Shown in pieces: positions 14,312-22,199 of a stretch of DNA of 40,742 nucleotides (within the stretch, counting starts at the first letter, position 1; the number at the start of each line of letters is the position of its first letter). Where the stretch lies: assembly GCA_002718845.1 (NCBI GenBank), contig PBFS01000026.1, forward strand, positions 1-40,742. Reading direction: 5' to 3'. The notes under the pieces were generated by a model. The model saw only the letters and a program-made list of their open reading frames with translations. It had not been told where the DNA came from and did not search any database. A program made the position numbers and the translations under genes. The stretch is from Gammaproteobacteria bacterium (lineage in GTDB: Bacteria; Pseudomonadota; Gammaproteobacteria; GCA-002705445; GCA-002716945).

Positions 14312-15295
14312 ATGAAAACCTTTGAAACAGAATCCTTTTGGATAAATAAGAAAAATAATAGTTGCATAAAAAAACATATAATTGATGCACCAGGAAAAAG
14401 TGAAGCTCTTATAAAAACAATTTATAGTGGGATTAGCTATGGTACGGAGAAAATTGTTTATACTGGAGACGTGCCTAAAAGTCAGAGGGAGTTAATGAGA
14501 TGTCCTTACCAAATGGGAGATTTTGGCTCAGATGTAAAATATGGTTATATAAATGTAGGCAAGGTTGTCAAAGGATCACCAAAGTATAATAACAAATATG
14601 TATATACATTATTTCCGCATCAAACAGTTTACGTCTTGAATGAAGCCGATTTAATATTAATACCTAAATCTATCCCACTACAAAGGTGTTTGTTAACCGC
14701 AAATATGGAAACAGCTATTAATGGTATGTGGGACACGCTACCTTCGTGTGGCGATAAAGTTCTAATCATTGGTGCTGGAATTGTAGGGTTTTTAATGGCA
14801 TATGTTTTAAAATCAATAATAGGTATTGAAGTTTTGCTTATAGATATAGAAAAAAGTAAGAAGCAATTAGCAGAAAAATTTAATTTTAATTTTAAAACCT
14901 CTATCCCTAAGGACTATCAAGCAAATATAATATATGAATGCTCAGGAAATTCTAGCATAATTAATACTCTTAGCAGTCACATAAAAGATGAAGCAACAAT
15001 ATGCGTTTTAAGTTGGTATGGTAACAGTATTTCTAAAATTAATTTTGGTAAAGAATTCTTATCCAAAAGGGTAAAATTTATTTTTTCACAAGTTTCGAAG
15101 GTATCTCATAATAGAAGCAAATACTGGAACAACTATTCTAGACGAGAATTAGCAATAAAACTATTAAATGACAATAAATTAGACTATCTTATAGAAAAAG
15201 ATTATATTAATTTTTATGACTTACCAAAATTCTTTTCAGGAATTGATAAGCATAAAAAATTTTATTGCAAAGTAGTAAACTATAAGAAAAGCTAA
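14312..15295 (+). CDS. MDR-superfamily dehydrogenase, apparently lacking catalytic-zinc Cys
   Basis: 327 residues related to zinc-type alcohol dehydrogenases. A GroES-like N-terminal domain (about 1-130) holds SGISYGTEK where catalytic-zinc ADHs have a GICGSD-type motif, so the usual Cys ligand is Ser or Tyr here. The Rossmann domain carries GAGIVG at 154-159 with an acidic residue after the second strand (LLIDIEKSK), pointing to NAD(H). No four-Cys structural-zinc lobe is seen. It resembles the divergent MDR proteins related to BchC more than true alcohol dehydrogenases. Its TAA overlaps the next gene's ATG (TAATG), so it is translationally coupled to the PTPS homologue. Substrate unknown. 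Confidence 0.82.
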   Translation: MKTFETESFWINKKNNSCIKKHIIDAPGKSEALIKTIYSGISYGTEKIVYTGDVPKSQRELMRCPYQMGDFGSDVKYGYINVGKVVKGSPKYNNKYVYTLFPHQTVYVLNEADLILIPKSIPLQRCLLTANMETAINGMWDTLPSCGDKVLIIGAGIVGFLMAYVLKSIIGIEVLLIDIEKSKKQLAEKFNFNFKTSIPKDYQANIIYECSGNSSIINTLSSHIKDEATICVLSWYGNSISKINFGKEFLSKRVKFIFSQVSKVSHNRSKYWNNYSRRELAIKLLNDNKLDYLIEKDYINFYDLPKFFSGIDKHKKFYCKVVNYKKS

Positions 15296-15690
15296 TGTTT
15301 GAAGTAAAAGTAACAAAAAATATGTTTATTGCGCACAGTCTTAATGATGATTTATTTGGACCTGCAAAAAATTTACATGGAGCAACTTATATAATTGATT
15401 TAATTGTAGCAAGCAACCATTTAACCCAGCAAAATATTGTAATTGATATTGATTTAGCATCTAAATTATTGGAAGAATGTATTTCACAATATAATTATAA
15501 GAACCTAGATGATATTCCAGAGTTTCAAAATGTACTTACCACTACTGAGTTTATGGCTAAAAAACTTACAGAAGATTTTATAAATAAATTAAAAGAAATA
15601 GATTTTAATACTAAGAACTTATATTCAATTAAGATGATTTTAAATGAATCACATATTGCATCTGCATCGTATTTAACCTTGCTTAATTAA
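15295..15690 (+). CDS. Divergent 6-pyruvoyl-tetrahydropterin synthase/QueD homologue with altered active site
   Basis: 131 residues with the T-fold layout of PTPS/QueD. Compared with canonical members, His14 (FIAHSL) and His28 (NLHGATY) are kept. The third zinc His is Ala30, the catalytic Cys position is Ala24, and the LDH catalytic His is Tyr68 (QYNYKNLDDIPEF). Glu118 (LNES) is kept. The same window encodes a canonical QueD with all these residues, so this paralogue probably does something else: a different reaction, binding a pterin-like ligand, or a scaffold role. It is coupled by TAATG junctions to genes on both sides. Confidence 0.8.
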   Translation: MFEVKVTKNMFIAHSLNDDLFGPAKNLHGATYIIDLIVASNHLTQQNIVIDIDLASKLLEECISQYNYKNLDDIPEFQNVLTTTEFMAKKLTEDFINKLKEIDFNTKNLYSIKMILNESHIASASYLTLLN

Positions 15691-16688
15691 TGAAAAAGTT
15701 TTATTTCATTATTCCTCATTTTGGAAATACAAAAACAGGGGGAACTTTGTATGATTTGCATATTTCTATTTATCTGAGAAATAAATTTATTTGTCCAATA
15801 AAAAAAATGGTTAGTCATCAAATATCTATCATCAAATTAGCTAGATTGATTAATACAATACCAAAAGGATCAACTATTTTATTGGATGGTTTTATTGCAA
15901 ATAAAATTAAACACTACATTAATCTTAAAAATAAAGTTAATCTCTTGATACATTTACCTTGCTCTTTAGAACATTCAACAAATAAATTCTCTAATATGAA
16001 AAAATATTTTGATGAAAGAAGGTCATTTAATAGAGCAAACGGTATTATAACTGTAAGTAATTATATGAAAAAAGAAATATCAAAATATTTAAATAAACAT
16101 AAAAAAATATTTGTAGCAAAACCAGGAATTGATGAAAAATTTTTTATACATACAAAAAATAATACTAATAATAATTTGCTTTCAATCGGAAATGTTATAC
16201 CAAGAAAAGGTTATATTTCTTTAATCAAAGCGTTAAGAGAAGTAGATAGCAATTGGCATTTAAACATTATAGGGAGCACTGAGATAGATGAAGAATATTT
16301 TTCTGAATTAAAAATATTAATTAGAAAATCAAAGCTAGAAAACAAAATATCTTTTTTAGGTACCTTGTCAAGTGAAGAAATAGTGAAATATATTAAGGTA
16401 TCACGTATTTTTGTTTTACCTACTATTTATGAAAGTTTTGGAATGTCTATATTAGAATGCTCAATAGCAGGTCTGAAAATTATTACAACAGATTTACCAG
16501 TTTTGCGTGAAGTTTTAAAAGGAAAGCATGCTACATTTGTTAAAAAAAATGAAATTAGTTCTTTGTCAGATGCCATTAAAACTAACCTAAATTATGACAA
16601 AAATATTTATGAAAATACCTGTAATAAATCAAAGTATAACTGGTCAGTTCCAGCTAGAATTATTAAAAAGGCAATAAATGAATTTTAA
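15690..16688 (+). CDS. Glycosyltransferase family 4 (GT-B fold)
   Basis: 332-residue retaining GT-B glycosyltransferase. The N-terminal acceptor domain begins with KKFYFIIPHFGNTKTGGTLYD. The C-terminal donor domain has SIGNVIPRKGY (165-175), a FLGTLSSEEI turn and the E-x7-E motif E248...E256 in YESFGMSILE, typical of GT4. Sugar donor and acceptor are unknown. It shares TAATG with the PTPS homologue upstream and overlaps the methyltransferase by 11 bases. In this context the acceptor may be the pterin- or pyrimidine-type product of the cassette, which is inference. Confidence 0.88.
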   Translation: MKKFYFIIPHFGNTKTGGTLYDLHISIYLRNKFICPIKKMVSHQISIIKLARLINTIPKGSTILLDGFIANKIKHYINLKNKVNLLIHLPCSLEHSTNKFSNMKKYFDERRSFNRANGIITVSNYMKKEISKYLNKHKKIFVAKPGIDEKFFIHTKNNTNNNLLSIGNVIPRKGYISLIKALREVDSNWHLNIIGSTEIDEEYFSELKILIRKSKLENKISFLGTLSSEEIVKYIKVSRIFVLPTIYESFGMSILECSIAGLKIITTDLPVLREVLKGKHATFVKKNEISSLSDAIKTNLNYDKNIYENTCNKSKYNWSVPARIIKKAINEF

Positions 16689-17550
16689 TAAATTTCAGCT
16701 TACATGGATAAATGCTAGAGAAAAATATGACTTTTTAGCACGAAGTAATCTCCTTTGTAAGCATTATAAAAATAATAAGAAAAATTTTGCTAAAATTATT
16801 GACTTAGGGTGCGGTACAGGATCTTTCCTAAGGTGGTGTTATCATAACAAAATAGCTTTTGATGAAATGCTATTAGTAGATCATGATAAAAAACTTCTTA
16901 GTAATTTTCCCATAATAACTAAAAAATTTTTGAAGGAATATAATTATAAAATTATAAAGAATACTGAAACCAGATTCGAAATTTTAAAAAAAAATATCTC
17001 CAAAAAAGATAAGATAACGTTAAAGAGACAAGACATCTCAATGGTATTGCCAATCATTAATAAATATAATTTAATAAGCTTTTCGGCAATTACTGATATA
17101 TTGTCTAAGACATTTATTAAGAACTTATTTTCATCTGTAGCATCAAAGAAGGTTATATACTTTTCAATCTGTTTTAATGGGAAAATTAAATGGAATATAA
17201 TTAATGAACACGACAAGTATATTGTTTCGCAATTCAATAAACATCAAGAATCCTTCAAAAATGATATTTACACTATGGGATCTAAAAGTATAAAATTTAT
17301 AAAAAATATATCTAAAATAAAAAACTTTAACTCATCCAATAAAGACTCTTCATGGGTTATTCCATCTAAAAAAGATATTGATCGAATGTTTCAAAAACAA
17401 TATTTAAAAACTATTTATAATGCTTTAAAAAAGGATAAAGAAACTAATTATGATATTTTATATAATTGGTATAAATTTAGAATGAAAAAGATTGATTTAC
17501 ACAAATCTGATTTGGTTGTTGGCCATGAAGACATACTTGTTTTAACATAA
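16678..17550 (+). CDS. Class I SAM-dependent methyltransferase of unknown substrate
   Basis: 290 residues. SAM motif I is clear (IIDLGCGTGSFLRW, about 40-53), an acidic loop follows in LLVDHDKKLL, and a second motif resembles ISFSAITDIL. The C-terminal ~120 residues, with SSWVIPSKKDIDRMF, do not match a family I know by name. The ATG lies 11 bases inside the end of the glycosyltransferase gene, and the stop overlaps the next start (TAATG). The tight coupling suggests it methylates the same molecule the glycosyltransferase acts on. Confidence 0.8.
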   Translation: MNFNKFQLTWINAREKYDFLARSNLLCKHYKNNKKNFAKIIDLGCGTGSFLRWCYHNKIAFDEMLLVDHDKKLLSNFPIITKKFLKEYNYKIIKNTETRFEILKKNISKKDKITLKRQDISMVLPIINKYNLISFSAITDILSKTFIKNLFSSVASKKVIYFSICFNGKIKWNIINEHDKYIVSQFNKHQESFKNDIYTMGSKSIKFIKNISKIKNFNSSNKDSSWVIPSKKDIDRMFQKQYLKTIYNALKKDKETNYDILYNWYKFRMKKIDLHKSDLVVGHEDILVLT

Positions 17551-18443
17551 TGAGAATCAAGGACACTATAAGATATATAATTTCTATTATTTTAATTTAT
17601 ATAATATTTGATAATTATGGTTATAAGATTCTACAGATTATAAATATAATAGATTATAAATATATTATATTAATTATAGGGATTAGTTTTGGGCAACATT
17701 TGTTATCTGCATACAGATGGATGTATGTCTCTAAATTTACAAACTTAAATATTAATTTTAAAAATTCCTTAAAATATTATTATATTGCAGGCTTTATGAA
17801 TAATATCCTTCCAGGAGGCATTCCTGGTGATTTATATAGAATTTATTGTACTTCAGATAATAAAAAGGAAATATTCAAAATGGGAAAATCATTTCAATCA
17901 GTGATTTTTGAAAGGTTATCTGGACAAATAATGCTTTTTTTTGTTTTTATTGCTTCGCTTACAATTTATTTTTTAACTAATCAGAAATATATAGCTTTTT
18001 TATATTTAATTTTGCCTACAGCATTAATATTTTTTTTAATAAAATATTTAATTAAATATAACATCAAAAAATATTTTGGAACAAAGGATATAACAAAAAA
18101 TTTCCATATGCTATTTACAGGACCAATTTTTTGGAATCATATTATACTGTCATTTTTTGTAGTAGCCTCATATATATTAATTTATATTATTTCAGCTATA
18201 TCTCTTGGTTTGGAGATTGACTATCTAGCATTTTTAGTATTTACACCTATTATTCTTTTTTCTATGACATTGCCGGTGAGTATTGGGGGATGGGGCGTAA
18301 GAGAGGTTACAGCATTGTTAGTTTCATTCCTTATTGGATTATCTGCATCTGCAAGCATAAGTGTTTCAATAATTTATGGAATATTAAACTTAATTTGTTC
18401 TTTGCCAGGTTTATTTCTATTTTTAAATTTAAGAAATAGATAA
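17550..18443 (+). CDS. UPF0104 / lysylphosphatidylglycerol synthetase TM-region family protein
   Basis: 297-residue membrane protein with about seven or eight spans and family landmarks NNILPGGIPGDLYR (about 92-105), FERLSGQ (about 121-127) and LPVSIGGWGVRE (about 244-255). It corresponds to the flippase-like membrane half of MprF without any aminoacyl-transferase domain. Members are thought to move lipids or lipid-linked molecules. As the last gene of the rightward operon it could export or flip the cassette's product. Its end overlaps the convergent RibD-like gene by 15 bases. Confidence 0.87.
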   Translation: MRIKDTIRYIISIILIYIIFDNYGYKILQIINIIDYKYIILIIGISFGQHLLSAYRWMYVSKFTNLNINFKNSLKYYYIAGFMNNILPGGIPGDLYRIYCTSDNKKEIFKMGKSFQSVIFERLSGQIMLFFVFIASLTIYFLTNQKYIAFLYLILPTALIFFLIKYLIKYNIKKYFGTKDITKNFHMLFTGPIFWNHIILSFFVVASYILIYIISAISLGLEIDYLAFLVFTPIILFSMTLPVSIGGWGVREVTALLVSFLIGLSASASISVSIIYGILNLICSLPGLFLFLNLRNR

Positions 18444-19319
18444 ATCTATATCACATAAAATATCTTCTCCCATTTTAAAATATTTTATTTTATTATCTTT
18501 GATATTTTTTAAAGATTTTATTTTTGGTAATATAAAGCTACTATGTCCTTGACCAATAATAATGGGACTTATGCATAAATGCATTTTATTCAATAATTTA
18601 TTATTATAAAAATTAGATACAGTTGAACCACCACCTTCTATATATATAATTTTTTTATTAAGTTTTTTAAGTAAAGATATAATATCATTTAGATCAAATT
18701 TATTTTTGTATAGAGGGAGAATAAAAACATTATTACTATAATTTTTTATTTTATCTGAAATTATCTTGTATCCATTACCATCTCTATTTGAAAAAACATT
18801 ATAATTATTTTTTAAAACATTTCCTTTATCAAGTATTAAACGCATTGGGCTTAACCCTTTTACCAATCTGGTAGTTAGCATTGGATTATCTAACTTTACT
18901 GTATTAGTCCCTACAATAATTACATCCGATATTGCCCTTAGCATATGTATATGCTCCAGATTATTAGGTGAGCTTATATATTTTGATTCACCTGATTTAG
19001 TGGCTATATAACCATCTAATGTTTGAGCAATATGAGCTATTAAATACGGATTATTTTTTCCATTAAATATTATTGGCATATACAAATCGAATAGATTTTG
19101 TAATTCTGCATCTAAATTAAAATTTTTTCTTATTATTTTGTTTTTTTCTAGACTATAGGAATATTTATAAAGATTATTATTAATTAATTTAGATATAGAA
19201 ATTGATTTAGTCAAAATATTAGCATCACTAATTACTTGTTTGGCCTCTAAAATTAGTGACCAAGCACATTTCTTTGTTATACTATGTTTATTGAATATAT
19301 TTTTTTTACGATATGTCAT
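18429..19319 (-). CDS. RibD C-terminal/dihydrofolate-reductase-fold reductase with N-terminal extension
   Basis: 296 residues. Residues ~90-296 form a RibD_C domain: HIAQTLDGYIATKSGESKYISS (96-117), LRAISDVIIVGTNTVKLDNPMLT (127-149) and the nucleotide-binding YIEGGGSTVSNFY. In riboflavin synthesis this domain reduces a ribosylamino-pyrimidine phosphate with NADPH. There is no deaminase domain; instead there is an unrecognised ~85-residue N-terminal part with CAWSLILEAKQ. This is therefore not the housekeeping RibD. The position opposite the pterin-like operon suggests a cassette reductase. Its start codon overlaps that of the divergent ORF (ATGTCAT). Confidence 0.85.
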   Translation of the reverse strand: MTYRKKNIFNKHSITKKCAWSLILEAKQVISDANILTKSISISKLINNNLYKYSYSLEKNKIIRKNFNLDAELQNLFDLYMPIIFNGKNNPYLIAHIAQTLDGYIATKSGESKYISSPNNLEHIHMLRAISDVIIVGTNTVKLDNPMLTTRLVKGLSPMRLILDKGNVLKNNYNVFSNRDGNGYKIISDKIKNYSNNVFILPLYKNKFDLNDIISLLKKLNKKIIYIEGGGSTVSNFYNNKLLNKMHLCISPIIIGQGHSSFILPKIKSLKNIKDNKIKYFKMGEDILCDIDLSIS

Positions 19320-19558
19320 TTTTAAAACATTTTATACAAAATATAATAATTGGGTCATTAATTCTTGTTCCTATTATGATTTTCATTTTATTAACCCAAG
19401 GATATGTATCACCTTATAATTTTGTATTTGGTTCGATAGGATATTTTATAGATACAATGGGAGATAATGTAGGTCCTATATATGTCATAATTATTTGTTA
19501 TTTAACAGGTGTATTGGCGAAATTTTTTAGTCAAAATTTAAGTTTTAACAATTTATAA
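19313..19558 (+). CDS. Small DUF502-like membrane protein, possibly a truncated remnant
   Basis: 81 residues with two hydrophobic segments (about 8-29 and 55-72). The pattern FIQNIIIGSLILVPIMIFILL...DTMGDNVGPIYVIIICYLTGVLAKFF resembles the N-terminal third to half of DUF502 proteins, which are normally about 200 residues. No continuation is seen downstream, where hisI begins on the other strand with a 6-base overlap. It may be a real short protein or the stub of a decayed gene. The overlap of its ATG with the divergent RibD-like start is unusual and lowers confidence. Confidence 0.5.
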   Translation: MSFLKHFIQNIIIGSLILVPIMIFILLTQGYVSPYNFVFGSIGYFIDTMGDNVGPIYVIIICYLTGVLAKFFSQNLSFNNL

Positions 19559-20008
19559 TATTGTTGGATTCTGAGCATCTCCATATACATCATCCGGATC
19601 AAAAACCTTAGTTTTTTCAGTAAACTTTAATTTAATTTTTTTACCATCAAATTCTATTTCCCTATAAAAGCAAGAATAATACCCAACATGACAACTAGCA
19701 TTTCCAGTCACTGATACCTTTAACCAAATACAATCTTGATCATCATCAATTAATATATTATCAACTTTTTGAATAAAACCGCTTGTTTTACCCTTGTGCC
19801 AAACACATTTTCTGCTCCTGCTATAATAATGAGCTTCTTTTTTCTCCAATGTTAATTTTAATGCTTCTGCGTTCATAAAAGCATGCATTAATAATACCCC
19901 ATTTTTAGAATCTGTTGTTACAACTGGAATCAGCCCATGCTCATCAAATTTTGGGCTTAATTTAATGCCTTCTTCAACTTCTTTTACTGTTTTTCTTTCT
20001 TCAAACAT
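19553..20008 (-). CDS. hisI: Phosphoribosyl-AMP cyclohydrolase
   Basis: Opens the adenine ring of phosphoribosyl-AMP, the third step of histidine synthesis. 151 residues, a stand-alone HisI without the HisE pyrophosphatase. Signatures present: MHAFMNAEALKLTLE, the HYYSRSRKCVWHKGKTSG block, the metal-binding DDDQD at 88-92 and cysteines C93, C106 and C113 (SCHVGYYSCFYR) for zinc. No other his genes are nearby; it follows a zinc-finger gene by 2 bases in a MOSC-zinc finger-hisI run. Isolation from the his operon is common in some lineages, but moonlighting for the neighbouring cassette cannot be ruled out. Confidence 0.95.
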   Translation of the reverse strand: MFEERKTVKEVEEGIKLSPKFDEHGLIPVVTTDSKNGVLLMHAFMNAEALKLTLEKKEAHYYSRSRKCVWHKGKTSGFIQKVDNILIDDDQDCIWLKVSVTGNASCHVGYYSCFYREIEFDGKKIKLKFTEKTKVFDPDDVYGDAQNPTIL

Positions 20009-20010
20009 GA

Positions 20011-20190
20011 TTACTTTTTCTTATATTTTGACTTGTGTATAAATGTTTTACCACAATAATAACACTCTATAGAGCTATCTTCACCTTGTAGATTAAGATA
20101 TATTTTTGGGTGAGAGCCTGTTTTTTTGTCACCAGTGCAAATAACAAATTTTTCATTATCCTCAATTATTTTTATATTTGATATTTTCAT
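20011..20190 (-). CDS. CHCC-type zinc-finger protein (NDUFS6-like domain)
   Basis: A 59-residue protein made of one zf-CHCC domain with ligand pattern C-x8-H (CTGDKKTGSHPKIYLNL) then C-x2-C (IECYYCGKTF), and a Lys-rich end. Homologous domains occur in the NDUFS6 accessory subunit of complex I and in short bacterial proteins of unclear role. The frame is open up to a GTG at 20214, but that would overlap the MOSC gene, while the ATG at 20188-20190 follows the MOSC stop by 4 bases; I choose the ATG. hisI begins 2 bases after its stop. Confidence 0.82.
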   Translation of the reverse strand: MKISNIKIIEDNEKFVICTGDKKTGSHPKIYLNLQGEDSSIECYYCGKTFIHKSKYKKK

Positions 20191-20194
20191 GCGT

Positions 20195-20854
20195 TTATAT
20201 TGATTCAAAATCACCTAACTTCATAAGCCTTTCCCTAAACTTCTCTTTTATTTCCTCGGATAAATATTTCAAATTTAACGCTTCTTTCATTTTTCCTTTA
20301 TTTGTTAAGTCTTTAAATAATAGCTCTGATATTTTAAATACAGACAAGCTATTTGGTTCTTGTTTAATAATTTCAACAGTGTCGTTTACAGATATTTTTC
20401 CTGTCTTAACTACTCTTAAGTAAATCCCTAGTAAACAGCTTTGGGAGAACATTTTTGGGAATTCACGATTATTCATTTTAATCCCTAATTTATAACAAGG
20501 AATTCTTGGTTGCGATACTTGAAAAACACAATTTCCTATTCTAATTTCATCCCCAATATTTATTTTTTTTTCATCAAAATTATCTATCGTTAAATTTTCT
20601 CCTACCAACCCAAAATTTTTAAAATTAACACCTAAATCTTCAGACCATTTTTTATAATGTTTAAATGAATATCCATACAATGCTTTATCATAACCACCAT
20701 GTACCTTTAAATCAGCTTGTCTATCACCATTAATTCCATGCTCAGAAATTTCTGCTGATTCTTCTACAGGCATTTTATATATACTTGTGGTAAGCTCTTT
20801 TCCATTGAATACAATTTTTTTTGGTTCTGAAATATTTATCGACAAAACTTTCAT
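20195..20854 (-). CDS. MOSC-domain protein (YiiM-like)
   Basis: 219 residues of the MOSC superfamily, molybdenum-cofactor-binding proteins related to the C-terminal domain of Moco sulfurase. YiiM-type members reduce N-hydroxylated compounds such as 6-hydroxylaminopurine. Visible: NGDRQADLKVHGGYDKALYGYS (42-63), GLVGENLTI and the conserved Cys120 in SQPRIPCYKLG, the likely molybdenum ligand. The C-terminal tail (about 170-219) corresponds to the YiiM 3-alpha extension. The moa/moeB genes for its cofactor lie 1-4 kb downstream. It heads the MOSC-zinc finger-hisI operon. Confidence 0.9.
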   Translation of the reverse strand: MKVLSINISEPKKIVFNGKELTTSIYKMPVEESAEISEHGINGDRQADLKVHGGYDKALYGYSFKHYKKWSEDLGVNFKNFGLVGENLTIDNFDEKKINIGDEIRIGNCVFQVSQPRIPCYKLGIKMNNREFPKMFSQSCLLGIYLRVVKTGKISVNDTVEIIKQEPNSLSVFKISELLFKDLTNKGKMKEALNLKYLSEEIKEKFRERLMKLGDFESI

Positions 20855-20912
20855 ATGTTTTTCAGGACTCTGTATTTTACTTAATTTCTCTTAGATGAAA
20901 GGATAACTTAAG

Positions 20913-21803
20913 ATGAACTCATATACAATAAACTGGATATTATTATTAACTCTATCTGCTATTTGGGGAGGGGCATTTACCTTAAATAAATTTGCTTTAG
21001 AGGCTTATACGCCACAATTAGTAGTATCAGGAAGATTGATAATTGGAGCTATTGTTTTGATAATTTTAGTTTTTTTAATACATAAAAAAGTTTTATTATA
21101 TTTTAAACATTGGCCTTATTATTTATATATGAGCCTTGTCGGAATAGTTGCCCCTTTTTTGTTAATTGCTTATGGGCAAAAAGGAATTGATAGCTCTCTT
21201 GCAGGAATACTCATGTCAACAATGCCAATTTCTACATTAATTTTATCCCACTTCTTTTTAGATGATGAAAAATTAAATGTAAAAAAAATATTAGGTTTTA
21301 TTATAGCTTTTTTTGGAATTATAGTTTTAGTTATGCCAGATTCTAAATTTATTACTAATTCATTTTTTCATGATATTAAATCTGAGCTTATGGTAATTGG
21401 TGGAGCAATATTATATTCTTGTGCCGCTGTTTTCGGTAAGAAATATAAAATAACTGATCCCTTGAATGCTTCAATGGGTACTATTTTATTTTCTGCTATT
21501 ATTATGTTAGCTTATCTTTTTTCATCAGAGTCTAACGTTTCAATTAATTTTTATGAAATACATTTTTCTTCATTGTTATTACTTGGTATTTTTTGTACCG
21601 CAATAGCAACAATTATATATTTTCATATTTTACAAACATCAGGAGCTTCTTTTATTTCGATTATGAATTACCTTATTCCCGTATGGGCTATAATTTTCGG
21701 AGTTTTATTTTATAATGAGAAAATTATTTGGAATTATCTTATTGGCCTTTTCATTATAGTTTTAGGAATACATATTTCTCAAATAAAAAATAAGACAATA
21801 TAG
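20913..21803 (+). CDS. EamA/DMT-family transporter
   Basis: 296 residues with ten predicted membrane helices in two five-helix EamA repeats. The first repeat opens with LSAIWGGAFTLNKFALEAYTPQLVVSGRLIIGA, and the second includes IATIIYFHILQTSGASFISIMNYLIPVWAIIFG. Members export amino acids, nucleobases or other metabolites; the substrate cannot be predicted. AAAGGA lies about 10 bases before the ATG. It diverges from the MOSC gene with 58 bp between the starts. Confidence 0.9.
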   Translation: MNSYTINWILLLTLSAIWGGAFTLNKFALEAYTPQLVVSGRLIIGAIVLIILVFLIHKKVLLYFKHWPYYLYMSLVGIVAPFLLIAYGQKGIDSSLAGILMSTMPISTLILSHFFLDDEKLNVKKILGFIIAFFGIIVLVMPDSKFITNSFFHDIKSELMVIGGAILYSCAAVFGKKYKITDPLNASMGTILFSAIIMLAYLFSSESNVSINFYEIHFSSLLLLGIFCTAIATIIYFHILQTSGASFISIMNYLIPVWAIIFGVLFYNEKIIWNYLIGLFIIVLGIHISQIKNKTI

Positions 21804-21896
21804 TTATTTCTTCTTATTCAATAAAATTAATCATGTTATATAAATTTTATATACATGTTATATTTAATATTATTATACAAGTTAGAGGTAATAAAA

Positions 21897-22199
21897 ATGT
21901 CAGAAAATAGCGATAGTAAAGCAAAAATTGAGTCAGCAACCTTCCAAAGGATAGTTTCACATCTAAGAGATAATCCGGAAGTGCAAAATATTGATTTAAT
22001 GAATTTAGCAAATTTCTGTCGTAATTGTATATCAAAGTGGTATGTGGAAGAGGCAAAAAAAGAAGGTTTGTCATTAGATTATAATCAAGCTAGAGAGATT
22101 ATTTATGGCATGCCATACAATGAGTATAAGGTTAAATATCAAAAAGAAGCAACCGAAGAGCAATTAAAAAAATTTAATGAAAACAAAGATAAAAAATAA
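21897..22199 (+). CDS. DUF1244-family protein
   Basis: 100 residues, nearly all a DUF1244 domain: FQRIVSHLRDNPEVQNIDLMNLANFCRNCISKWYVEEA, then the REIIYGMPYNEYKVKYQKEA block. The family is common in proteobacteria, is small and alpha-helical, and has no established function. The frame is open up to 21855, but the ATG at 21897 has AGAGGT about 9 bases upstream and begins right before the conserved region, so it is the likely start. The moeB ATG lies 23 bases inside its end, coupling it to molybdopterin synthesis genes. Confidence 0.92.
   Translation: MSENSDSKAKIESATFQRIVSHLRDNPEVQNIDLMNLANFCRNCISKWYVEEAKKEGLSLDYNQAREIIYGMPYNEYKVKYQKEATEEQLKKFNENKDKK

Noticed and set aside
21847-22074. Leftward frame opposite the DUF1244 gene
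   Set aside because: The DUF1244 domain on the plus strand is unmistakable and has a Shine-Dalgarno; the opposite frame has neither.
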